Source: Candidatus Uhrbacteria bacterium RIFCSPHIGHO2_02_FULL_57_19 (lineage in GTDB: Bacteria > Patescibacteriota > Patescibacteriia > 2-12-FULL-57-11). From it: a stretch of DNA of 12,302 nt. This document shows positions 5,074-11,071 of the stretch, one piece after another. The stretch's first letter is position 1, and the number at the start of each line of letters is the position of its first letter. The notes below the pieces were generated by a model. It saw only the letters and a program-made list of their open reading frames with translations, had not been told where the DNA came from and did no database searches. The stretch is from the NCBI GenBank assembly GCA_001791115.1, contig MGDZ01000051.1, positions 1-12,302 of the forward strand. The letters are read 5' to 3'. The translations under genes were made by a program, and so were the position numbers.

Positions 5074-5775
5074 ATGGGGATATTAAGCGAACGCCAACAG
5101 GAATTGCTTCACGCTTTGGTCAGGGAATACGTGAAAACCGCCCAGCCGGTCGGGTCGGCCAGTCTGGCGGCCTACGGTTTCGGAGTTTCCCCCGCGACCA
5201 TCCGGAACGAACTGGCCATCCTCGAAGAGGAAGGGTATATCGCCCAGCCGCACACTTCCGCCGGCCGCGTGCCGCTCGAGAAGGGATTCCGGTTCGTGGT
5301 TTCGGATCTCCTCGCGAAGAAGGAATTTTTGAAAAAGCCCGCGCCGAGCATGCGTCGTCCCGCGCCCGCCGGCGACGCTGAGACGGCGACCAAGACCCTC
5401 GCGAAACAGCTCGCGGGAACCGCGCGCGTTGCCGTGATCGTCGCCTTTGGGCCGCGGCACGTCTACACCACCGGCTTTTCGGAACTGTTCAGCCAGCCGG
5501 AATTTGAAGAATACGAGCACACGGCGCAGTTCGGACAACTCATCGACCGGATGGATGATGTCGTGCGCGCCGCGTTCTCGCGCGTGACGCCAGAAATCAG
5601 CATTTGGATCGGCAGGGAAAACCCCTTTGGTCCGGAGTGCGCCGCGGTGGTCACGCGCTATTCAACGAGATCAGCGGACGGCATGATCGGACTGCTCGGT
5701 CCGCTCCGGATGGATTACGAACGCAACTACGCGCTCCTCAAGATCGCGAAGGAAACACTGGAGGAAATAGTATGA
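5074..5775 (+). CDS. hrcA: Heat-inducible transcription repressor HrcA (short form)
   Basis: The product has 233 aa and binds CIRCE to repress the operon; in studied species its folding depends on GroEL. The N-terminal winged helix is clear (about 1-75): LSERQQELLHALVREYVKTAQPVGS, then SPATIRNELAILEEEGYIAQPHTSAGRVP. A linker (residues ~88-115) precedes a shortened ligand-type domain ending GMIGLLGPLRMDYERNYALL, the usual HrcA C-terminal signature. Typical HrcA has about 340 aa, so roughly 100 residues of the middle domain are missing. No frameshift is evident, so this looks like a genuinely compact form. The leader has no clear Shine-Dalgarno sequence. The stop overlaps the grpE start (ATGA, 5772-5775), implying translational coupling. 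Confidence 0.93.
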   Translation: MGILSERQQELLHALVREYVKTAQPVGSASLAAYGFGVSPATIRNELAILEEEGYIAQPHTSAGRVPLEKGFRFVVSDLLAKKEFLKKPAPSMRRPAPAGDAETATKTLAKQLAGTARVAVIVAFGPRHVYTTGFSELFSQPEFEEYEHTAQFGQLIDRMDDVVRAAFSRVTPEISIWIGRENPFGPECAAVVTRYSTRSADGMIGLLGPLRMDYERNYALLKIAKETLEEIV

Positions 5776-6305
5776 ATATGAAAGAGGAAGAAAAAGGGAT
5801 GAAAGGAGGAGGAAAGGAGGAAGCCCTCGACCCGGCTCGGGGCAGGGAAAAGGGGAATGATGAGCAGCTGGCGGAGTGCCGGAAACAGGCCGAGGAAAAT
5901 CTTGCGGGCTGGAAACGGGCAATGGCCGATTACCAGAACAGGGAAAAAGACCTTGCCCGCGAGAAGGAGGAACTGGCCGCGTACTCTTCGGTGAGAACGG
6001 TTCTCTCGATACTTCCGGCGCTCGACCACCTGCGCGCCGCAATCGCCCAGATTCCCGCGGAACATCGGAAGAGTGAATGGGTGGCGGGGGTGGGACTCGT
6101 GGTCAGAGAGTTCGATACGGCCCTGCGATCCCTGGGCGTGCAGTTGATCGAGACTGTGGGGAAGGCGTTTGATCCGTCGCTCCACGAGTCAGTGGGGGAT
6201 GAAGAGTCGGAATCAGCCGCGGGATCGGTCGTCCGCGAGGTTCAGCCCGGGTACACCATGGGCGGGAAGGTCATTCGTCCGTCGAAAGTCATAATCGCGA
6301 AATAA
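5772..6305 (+). CDS. grpE: Nucleotide exchange factor GrpE
   Basis: The product has 177 aa. GrpE acts as a dimer that releases ADP from DnaK. After a charged, disordered N-terminus (Lys/Glu/Gly-rich, 1-30) comes a long helix likely to pair as a coiled coil (about 31-70, CRKQAEENLAGWKRAMADYQ onward). The helical bundle is LSILPALDHLRAAI, and the C-terminal beta wing contains LGVQLIETVGKAFDPSLHES and REVQPGYTMGGKVIRPSKV, the family signature. The ATG at 5772 is chosen because it overlaps the hrcA stop and is preceded, 7 nt upstream, by GGAGG (5760-5764), one of the few strong ribosome binding sites in the window. dnaK follows after 16 bp. Confidence 0.95.
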   Translation: MNMKEEEKGMKGGGKEEALDPARGREKGNDEQLAECRKQAEENLAGWKRAMADYQNREKDLAREKEELAAYSSVRTVLSILPALDHLRAAIAQIPAEHRKSEWVAGVGLVVREFDTALRSLGVQLIETVGKAFDPSLHESVGDEESESAAGSVVREVQPGYTMGGKVIRPSKVIIAK

Positions 6306-6321
6306 TTTTTTCTAAGAAGTT

Positions 6322-8205
6322 ATGCCAAAAATACTCGGAATCGATCTCGGAACCACGAACTCGTGCATGGCGGTCATCGAAGGCGGCCAGCCGCGGGTTC
6401 TTGAAAATGCGGAAGGGGCGCGCACCACGCCCTCGGTGGTTGCCGTTGCCAAGTCCGGCGAGCGTCTTGCCGGCGTGCTTGCCAAGCGCCAGTCCGTGAC
6501 CAACCCGGAGAACACGCTCTTCTCGGTCAAACGCCTCATTGGCCGCCGCTGGGACGACGCTGAAGTGAAGCGCGACGCCGCCTGGCTTCCGTTCAAGCTG
6601 GTGCAGGCCGGGGCGGGAGTCAAGATCGTCATGGGGGGCAAGGAATACTCGCCGCAGGAAATTTCCGCGATGGTGCTGGGCAAGCTCAAGGCTGACGCGG
6701 AGAAGCGGCTCGGAGAGACGATCGAGGAAGCGGTCATCACCGTTCCCGCGTACTTTGACGACTCCCAGCGTCAGGCGACCAAAGACGCCGGCGAGATCGC
6801 GGGGCTCAAGGTCCGCCGCATCATCAACGAGCCGACGGCCGCGGCTCTGGCTTATGGTTTTGATAAAAAGAAGGGCGGCAAGATCGCGGTCTATGACCTG
6901 GGCGGCGGCACCTTCGACGTCTCGGTCCTCGAGATCGCCGAGGACACGGTCGAGGTGCGCGCCACCAACGGCGACACCCACCTGGGCGGCGACGACTTCG
7001 ACAAGCGCATCCAGGAATGGATCGTGGCCGAGTTCAGAAAATCAGATGGCATTGATCTGTCGCGTGACCCGCTGGCTCTCCAACGCATCCGCGAAGCGGC
7101 GGAGCGGGCCAAGATCGAGCTTTCCACGGCTGCGGAATCCGAAATCAACCAGCCGTTCATCACTTCCGACGCCAACGGCCCCAAACACCTGATCATGAAA
7201 CTTACCCGGGCCAAGCTCGAGGAACTGATCGGGGACCTGGTTGATAAAACCATCGAGCCGTGCCGGAAGGCGCTCGCCGATGCCAAGATGTCGACCGGTG
7301 ACATTGCCGAGGTGATTCTAGTCGGCGGGATGACGCGCATGCCGCTGGTCCAAAAAAAGGTTGAGGAATTTTTCGGCAAGAAGCCGAACATCACGGTCAA
7401 CCCGGATGAAGTGGTGGCCATCGGCGCGGCCGTCCAGGCCGGGATTCTCCAGGGAGAGGTGAAGGACGTGCTTCTCCTCGACGTCACCCCGCTCTCGCTC
7501 GGCATCGAGACCCTGGGCAGCGTGATGACCCCGCTCATCAATCGGAATACCACCATTCCGACCTCCAAGTCGCAGACCTTCTCAACCGCGGCCGACAACC
7601 AGCCCCAGGTGGAAATCCACGTGCTCCAGGGCGAGCGGTCGATGTCTTCTGACAACAAAACGCTCGGGCGCTTCATCCTCGATGGCCTGCCTCCGGCGCC
7701 GCGCGGCATTCCCCAGATCGAGGTCACGTTCGACATCGATGCCAACGGCATCCTGAACGTGAAGGCCAAGGACCGCGCGACCTCCAAAGAGCAGAAAATC
7801 ACCATCACCGCGTCGTCCGGCTTGTCCAAAGATGAAATTGAAAAGATGAAAAAGGATGCCGAGGCGCACGCGAGCGAGGACGCGAAGAAGAAGGAGACGA
7901 TCGAGCTCCGGAACAACGCGGACACCATGGTCTACACCACCGAGAAGATGCTCAAGGAGTACGGGGAGAAAGTTCCGGAGGCGGACCGGAAGGCCGTGGA
8001 GGAGAAGATTGAGGCGTTGAAGAAGGTGAAGGACGGCGAGGACGCGGTCGCCATCAAGAAAGCCGCGGATGAACTCGCCACCGTCGCCCAAAAAATCGGC
8101 GCCGCGATGTATCAGCAGCAACAGGCCGCCGGAGAACAGAAACCTGATGAGAAAGCCGGCGACAAAGCCCCGATCGACGCGGAGTTCACAGAGAAGAAGG
8201 AATAG
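6322..8205 (+). CDS. dnaK: Chaperone DnaK (Hsp70)
   Basis: The product has 627 aa, normal for bacterial DnaK. It is an ATP-driven chaperone that binds exposed hydrophobic peptides. The ATPase domain (about 1-380) shows GIDLGTTNS (6-14), the phosphate-2 motif VYDLGGGTFDVSVLEI (about 190-205) and VILVGGMTRMP (331-341). The interdomain linker DVLLLDVTP (382-390) is intact. It is followed by the substrate-binding beta domain (NTTIPTSKSQTFSTAADNQ) and a helical lid. The C-terminus ends in a Gln/Ala-rich linker and DAEFTEKKE, close to the common bacterial DAEF tail. No stretch is missing. In most relatives dnaJ follows directly; here the two are separated by about 480 bp of repeats and a nuclease gene. 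dnaK is co-transcribed from the CIRCE promoter. Confidence 0.98.
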   Translation: MPKILGIDLGTTNSCMAVIEGGQPRVLENAEGARTTPSVVAVAKSGERLAGVLAKRQSVTNPENTLFSVKRLIGRRWDDAEVKRDAAWLPFKLVQAGAGVKIVMGGKEYSPQEISAMVLGKLKADAEKRLGETIEEAVITVPAYFDDSQRQATKDAGEIAGLKVRRIINEPTAAALAYGFDKKKGGKIAVYDLGGGTFDVSVLEIAEDTVEVRATNGDTHLGGDDFDKRIQEWIVAEFRKSDGIDLSRDPLALQRIREAAERAKIELSTAAESEINQPFITSDANGPKHLIMKLTRAKLEELIGDLVDKTIEPCRKALADAKMSTGDIAEVILVGGMTRMPLVQKKVEEFFGKKPNITVNPDEVVAIGAAVQAGILQGEVKDVLLLDVTPLSLGIETLGSVMTPLINRNTTIPTSKSQTFSTAADNQPQVEIHVLQGERSMSSDNKTLGRFILDGLPPAPRGIPQIEVTFDIDANGILNVKAKDRATSKEQKITITASSGLSKDEIEKMKKDAEAHASEDAKKKETIELRNNADTMVYTTEKMLKEYGEKVPEADRKAVEEKIEALKKVKDGEDAVAIKKAADELATVAQKIGAAMYQQQQAAGEQKPDEKAGDKAPIDAEFTEKKE

Positions 8206-8210
8206 ATCCT

Positions 8211-8344
8211 TGTCATTCCCGCCCCCGATCTGTCATTCCCGCGAAAGCGGGAATCCAGTCGGGGGTAACCTCCAGCGGGAATCCAGTCGGGGGTAACCTC
8301 CAGCGGGAATCCAGTCTGGATCCCCGATCAAGTCGGGGATGACA
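8211..8344. repeat. REP-like palindrome cluster bounded by TGTCAT and ATGACA
   Basis: The cluster starts 5 bp after dnaK. TGTCATTCCCGC occurs at 8211 and 8231; the second copy completes a hairpin, ATTCCCGC-GAAA-GCGGGAAT (8235-8254). Tandem repeats follow, then a second hairpin, ATCCCCGA-TCAAG-TCGGGGAT (8320-8340), ending in ATGACA (8339-8344). The two inverted ends give a REPIN-like arrangement, that is, two REP palindromes facing each other. As RNA it could stabilise the dnaK 3' end or reduce read-through into dnaJ. Confidence 0.8.
8247..8316 (+). repeat. 28-bp tandem repeat, 2.5 units
   Basis: A 28-bp unit starting GCGGGAATCCAGTC occurs perfectly at 8247-8274 and 8275-8302, with a third partial copy (14 bp) at 8303-8316. 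The units abut without spacers. They look like slippage copies of one side of the palindrome. Confidence 0.9.
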
Positions 8345-8345
8345 A

Positions 8346-8675
8346 ATGTTTTGTAGAGACTTGTTTGTGAAGACTTATTACGTCTACATCCTTGCCAGTA
8401 AACCGAATGGCACACTGTATATCGGCGTTACATCGGATCTCATCCGCCGAGTGTACGAGCACAAAACCGGAGCGGTTCCTGGGTTCACAAAACAATATGG
8501 AGTACATCGACTCGTGTATTATGAGATGACGAGTGATGTTCATACTGCGATCGAGCGCGAGAAACAACTCAAGAAATGGAATCGTGCATGGAAGATCGAT
8601 CTCATTGAACGAACGAATCTAGATTGGCGCGATCTCTCTGACGATTTGTCGGGATCCCCGCTTTCGCGGGGATGA
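8346..8675 (+). CDS. GIY-YIG nuclease family protein
   Basis: The product has 109 aa and consists of a single GIY-YIG domain. KTYYVYILASKPNGTLYIGVTSDLIRRVYEHKTG (about 9-42) holds the paired motif as VYI...YIG, with the catalytic-type Arg in LIRRVYEH. The metal-binding Glu follows in AIEREKQLKKW. It belongs to the stand-alone URI/YhbQ-like group (COG2827), whose cellular roles are mostly unknown. The domain starts near residue 9, so the start may be this ATG or the GTG at 8367. The ATG lies 1 bp after an ATGACA repeat end, and the last residues (SGSPLSRG) and the TGA stop are supplied by the right-hand palindrome. Codon use looks more A/T-rich than in dnaK or dnaJ, suggesting separate origin. 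It sits in the sense direction inside the chaperone operon and may be transcribed from the heat-shock promoter. Confidence 0.88.
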   Translation: MFCRDLFVKTYYVYILASKPNGTLYIGVTSDLIRRVYEHKTGAVPGFTKQYGVHRLVYYEMTSDVHTAIEREKQLKKWNRAWKIDLIERTNLDWRDLSDDLSGSPLSRG

Positions 8676-8677
8676 CA
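8652..8677. repeat. Right terminal REP-like palindrome
   Basis: ATCCCCGC-TTTC-GCGGGGAT (8654-8673), ending in ATGACA, is the inverted partner of 8231-8256. It encodes the last residues of the nuclease. The ATG at 8672 in ATGACA is in frame with dnaJ. Confidence 0.85.
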
Positions 8678-8683
8678 ATAAGG

Positions 8684-9781
8684 ATGCCCAAGGATTACTA
8701 CAAAGTATTAGGAATCGACCGGAATGCCTCGGGGGAGGAAATCAAAAAGGCATTCCGGTCTTTGGCGCATACGCATCATCCGGACAAGGGCGGCGATCCG
8801 GAGAAGTTTAAGGAACTGAACGAGGCCAACCAGGTTCTTTCGGATCCGGAGAAGCGCCAGCAATACGACCAATTCGGCCAGACCTTTGAGCAGGCGCAGG
8901 CCGGAGGGTTCGGCGGCAGTCCGTTCGGGGCCGGTGGGTTTACCGGTAATATCAACATGGAGGATCTGGGGGACATTTTCGGCGATCTGTTCGGCGGCAG
9001 AGCGCGGGGTGGTCCAGCAAGGGCAGGGCGGCGGAGCGGGAAGGGCAAGGACATCGAGATGGATATGACCCTCGAGTTTCGCGAGGCGGCCTTCGGCGCG
9101 GAGCGGACGGTTGAGCTGTATAAAACCGTGAAGTGTGACCGATGCGACGGCTCCGGAGGGGAGCCGGGGTCAAAAATCACGACCTGCGAGACCTGCAAAG
9201 GCGCGGGCCAGGTCATCGCGGCTCAGCGCACGGTCTTCGGCAGTTTTCAGATTCAGCAGACCTGCCCGACTTGCGCGGGCGAGGGGAAGTCGCCGTCAAA
9301 ACGGTGCGTCCGCTGCGACGGCACAGGCCTGCACCGCGAGAAGCGAAAGGTGGAACTGAAGATCCCCGCCGGCGTGGATGATGGGGAGTTGCTCAGGCTC
9401 TCGGGCGAGGGCGAGGCAGGGTTTCGCGGAGGAGCGGCTGGCGATCTCTTTGTGCGCGTTCACGTGCGGCCCGACCATGATTTCAATCGTGAGGGGACTG
9501 ACGTCCGTATGCGCGCCGAGGTCGGCTTCACCACCGCGGCGCTCGGCGGGACAATCACGGTGCCGACCCTCGACGGCGAGGCCGAAGTCTCGATTCCTGC
9601 GGGCACGCAGTCCGGCGCGCTTCTGCGCCTCCGCGGCAAGGGGATTCCAAAATTGCGCGGCAAAGACCTGCCTGACCGGCAGGCAGGCCGGGGCGACCAG
9701 ATCATCGAGGTCATCGTCAAAACCCCTTCCAAACTCTCCCGCGACCAAAAGCGCCACCTCGAGGAACTCGATCTCGAGTAG
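8684..9781 (+). CDS. dnaJ: Chaperone DnaJ (Hsp40, type I)
   Basis: The product has 365 aa. DnaJ delivers substrates to DnaK and stimulates its ATPase. The J domain (1-70) contains HPD (32-34). A G/F-rich linker follows (about 75-105, GGFGGSPFGAGGFTGN). The zinc region (151-215) has all four CxxCxGxG-type motifs: CDRCDGSG, CETCKGAG, CPTCAGEG and CVRCDGTG. The C-terminal peptide-binding domains are present. Odd point: between LRGK and GRGDQ, about eight extra residues (328-335, DLPDRQAG) are encoded by a palindromic repeat. The ATG at 8684 gives the usual MPKDYY start; an in-frame ATG at 8672 overlaps the nuclease stop and would add MTIR. The only purine-rich sequence nearby belongs to the palindrome or touches the start, so the native ribosome site was probably lost or replaced by the insertion. 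Confidence 0.96.
   Translation: MPKDYYKVLGIDRNASGEEIKKAFRSLAHTHHPDKGGDPEKFKELNEANQVLSDPEKRQQYDQFGQTFEQAQAGGFGGSPFGAGGFTGNINMEDLGDIFGDLFGGRARGGPARAGRRSGKGKDIEMDMTLEFREAAFGAERTVELYKTVKCDRCDGSGGEPGSKITTCETCKGAGQVIAAQRTVFGSFQIQQTCPTCAGEGKSPSKRCVRCDGTGLHREKRKVELKIPAGVDDGELLRLSGEGEAGFRGGAAGDLFVRVHVRPDHDFNREGTDVRMRAEVGFTTAALGGTITVPTLDGEAEVSIPAGTQSGALLRLRGKGIPKLRGKDLPDRQAGRGDQIIEVIVKTPSKLSRDQKRHLEELDLE
9667..9687. repeat. Dispersed GC palindrome inside dnaJ, copy 3
   Basis: CCTGCCTG-ACCGG-CAGGCAGG has a perfect 8-bp stem and 5-nt loop. It lies in frame within dnaJ and encodes most of LPDRQAG. The arms are identical to the non-coding copies at 1906-1925 and 2696-2716. Confidence 0.9.
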
Positions 9782-9787
9782 TGCCCG

Positions 9788-9796
9788 TGGTATACT
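9788..9796 (+). promoter_or_regulatory. Extended -10 promoter upstream of the CvpA-like gene
   Basis: TGGTATACT fits an extended -10 (hexamer 9791-9796) just after the dnaJ stop. No good -35 is visible at 17 bp, where the dnaJ coding end lies. The predicted start is near 9803, giving a leader of about 27 nt. Confidence 0.5.
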
Positions 9797-9807
9797 ATTT
9801 TCGAATC

Positions 9808-9824
9808 TGACTAGTCCCTAGTCA
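9808..9824. promoter_or_regulatory. Palindrome in the leader of the CvpA-like gene
   Basis: TGACTAG-TCC-CTAGTCA is a perfect 7-bp inverted repeat between the -10 box and the GTG start, where a ribosome binding site would be expected. It could be an operator or a translation-controlling hairpin. Nothing in the sequence decides between these. Confidence 0.4.
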
Positions 9825-9829
9825 CCACT

Positions 9830-10366
9830 GTGCCCAACATTGATTTCGGCTCATTGATCCCCAGTTTGAACTTAGCCGCCCCCACCTGGGACGTGTTTAT
9901 TGTCCTGCTTTTTTTGATTGGCTCCCTCATCTACGGCTTCTCGCTGGGCCGCGACCGGGTGGTCATGCTTATCGTAGCCATCTATATGGCTCTGGCCGTG
10001 GTGGGCAACGCGCCTTATCTCGATCGCTTCCGCGCCACCATCTCCATGGGCAATCTTTTCGCCTTCCAGATTGCTTCCTTCTTCGGCATTTTTCTGATCC
10101 TTTTCATTTTTCTTTCCAGAAGCGCGCTGGCCTCAACCTTTGGAAGAGGCGAGGGCGGCCGCTGGTGGCATGTCATTCTCTTTTCGTTCCTCCATGTCGG
10201 ACTGCTGATGAGCACCATTCTGTCCTTCCTTCCGCCTGACGCATTAAATCACCTCCTTCCCGAGACCCGCCGGATTTTCACCAGCGACACCGGCAGGTTT
10301 TTGTGGATCATTATGCCCATCGCCACCATGCTTATCGTTCGGGCCGACAGAGAAGACCGGCGATAA
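9830..10366 (+). CDS. Polytopic membrane protein, CvpA-like
   Basis: The product has 178 aa with about five hydrophobic segments: 20-40, 42-59, 74-96, 112-134 and 157-171. The opening TWDVFIVLLFLIGSLIYGFSLGRDRVV resembles the first helix and basic loop of CvpA (colicin V production) proteins, but the match is loose and the fifth segment is atypical. The C-terminus RADREDRR is charged. There is no catalytic motif or signal peptide. The start is GTG at 9830 with no clear Shine-Dalgarno sequence. The gene has its own promoter and ends 1 bp before a palindromic repeat. It is a real gene by length, composition and topology; function is not assignable. Confidence 0.7.
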   Translation: MPNIDFGSLIPSLNLAAPTWDVFIVLLFLIGSLIYGFSLGRDRVVMLIVAIYMALAVVGNAPYLDRFRATISMGNLFAFQIASFFGIFLILFIFLSRSALASTFGRGEGGRWWHVILFSFLHVGLLMSTILSFLPPDALNHLLPETRRIFTSDTGRFLWIIMPIATMLIVRADREDRR

Positions 10367-10417
10367 TGTCATCCTGAGCTTGCCTGCCCCGCCAGCGGCG
10401 GTGGTCGAAGGATGACA
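10367..10417. repeat. Nested palindromic repeat after the CvpA-like gene
   Basis: Outer arms TGTCATCCT and AGGATGACA (9 bp, 10367-10375 and 10409-10417) belong to the common TGTCATCCTGAG...CGAAGGATGACA repeat. Its centre would normally read GAGCTTGTCGAAGG. Here it is split after GAGCTTG by 22 bp (10383-10404) that hold their own hairpin, CCGCC-AGC-GGCGG (10389-10401). One repeat family seems to have inserted into another. Confidence 0.75.
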
Positions 10418-10424
10418 CATCCGC

Positions 10425-10452
10425 TTGACCGCGCCTGACATGTAGCTACAAT
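10425..10452 (+). promoter_or_regulatory. Promoter of the sigma factor operon
   Basis: The -35 is TTGACC (10425-10430) and the -10 is TACAAT (10447-10452), with 16 bp between them. The expected start is near 10459, leaving a leader of about 73 nt. A small ACCCC/GGGGT hairpin with a T-run (10454-10473) straddles the start and is probably only partly transcribed. The boxes look like housekeeping sigma sites, so autoregulation by the encoded sigma factor is not evident. Confidence 0.7.
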
Positions 10453-10500
10453 GACCCCATTCAAGGGGTTTTTCGTTTATTCGACGTAACCCGCCGCCTC

Positions 10501-10516
10501 TATCCGTGTACGGATA
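10501..10516. promoter_or_regulatory. 16-bp palindrome in the sigma factor leader
   Basis: TATCCGTGTACGGATA is an inverted repeat (7-bp arms around GT) 15 bp before the sigma factor ATG. It could be a repressor operator or an RNA hairpin near the ribosome site, which otherwise has only a weak CGGA. Confidence 0.45.
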
Positions 10517-10531
10517 AGCGGATCGCGTGAC

Positions 10532-11071
10532 ATGGGCAAAGCCGATTTCCGGCGTTTTTACGAGACCCATCTTCCGAAGATCTACCGCTTCGTTTTTTTC
10601 CGCGTGGCCGGGAACCGGCATCAGGCCGAGGATCTGACAAGCGAGATCTTCATCAAGGCCTTGGAGCATTTCGACAGTTACGATGAACGTCGCTCCAAGT
10701 CCTCCTGGATTTTCACCATCGCCCGGAATCATCTGGCCAACTATTACCGGAGCGCCGGAAGGGTAGTCACCGACGAGGACTTCGAATCACTGCCGGTGGC
10801 CGCCGATGACCTTGAGGAGCGTTTTGCCGCCGGGGAAGAGGAAGAGATGCTCATCCGGGGTATCGGCAAACTGCGTCCGAAGGAGGCGGAACTGGTGAGG
10901 ATGAAGTATTTAGATGAGTTGTCCTACGAAGAGATGGCCGGCGTGCTCGGCCGCGACAAGGGCGCTCTCAAGGTGGCGACGTTCAGGGCTATGCAGCAAC
11001 TGCGCGAAGTTATGCGGCCCTACGCCCCAGCTATTGAGCCGCGGACAAGAGATGACGACCAGCAAGTATGA
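10532..11071 (+). CDS. ECF-type RNA polymerase sigma factor
   Basis: The product has 179 aa and directs RNA polymerase to a specific promoter set. Region 2 (about 6-73) has FYETHLPKIYRFVFFRV, then QAEDLTSEIFIKALEHF and WIFTIARNHLANYYR, the core-binding and -10 recognition helices. An acidic linker (80-105) leads to region 4 (about 108-165): GKLRPKEAELVRMKYLDELSYEEMAGVLG, a helix-turn-helix for -35 contact. There is no sigma 1.1 or region 3, which defines the ECF class. The stop overlaps the next gene's start (ATGA, 11068-11071), so a membrane partner is co-translated. The regulon cannot be seen from this window. Confidence 0.93.
   Translation: MGKADFRRFYETHLPKIYRFVFFRVAGNRHQAEDLTSEIFIKALEHFDSYDERRSKSSWIFTIARNHLANYYRSAGRVVTDEDFESLPVAADDLEERFAAGEEEEMLIRGIGKLRPKEAELVRMKYLDELSYEEMAGVLGRDKGALKVATFRAMQQLREVMRPYAPAIEPRTRDDDQQV

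Larger units (their letters stand above)
8231..8677. mobile_element. Putative REP-bracketed GIY-YIG unit inserted in the dnaK-dnaJ operon
   Basis: The 447-bp unit has 26-bp terminal inverted repeats (8231-8256 and 8652-8677) that agree at 24 of 26 positions. The two differences form one compensating base-pair change (T-A to C-G) in the hairpin stem. Between the ends lie the tandem repeats, an inner palindrome and one nuclease gene. dnaK and dnaJ are usually adjacent, so this looks like an insertion. No target-site duplication was recognised. Movement by the nuclease itself is a hypothesis; a passive repeat with a resident gene is the alternative. Confidence 0.5.

Noticed and set aside
5083..5538. 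151-codon antisense frame over hrcA
   Set aside because: It has no domain, promoter or ribosome site and is fully explained as a shadow of hrcA codons.
5604..5771. Longer grpE starting inside hrcA
   Set aside because: The ATG at 5772 has GGAGG at ideal spacing and overlaps the hrcA stop. The upstream extension is hrcA read in another frame.
6891..7928. 345-codon open frame antisense to dnaK
   Set aside because: A long antisense frame is a known by-product of codon use in GC-rich dnaK genes. It has Ser/Arg-rich low-information composition and no promoter or recognisable domain.
8247..8316. 28-bp direct repeats suggesting a CRISPR array
   Set aside because: The units abut with no spacers, there are only two and a half of them, and they lie within a palindrome cluster. 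No cas gene is near.
10454..10473. ACCCC/GGGGT hairpin with T-run as a terminator or attenuator
   Set aside because: The stem is only 5 bp and straddles the predicted transcript start, so the full hairpin would not be transcribed from that promoter.
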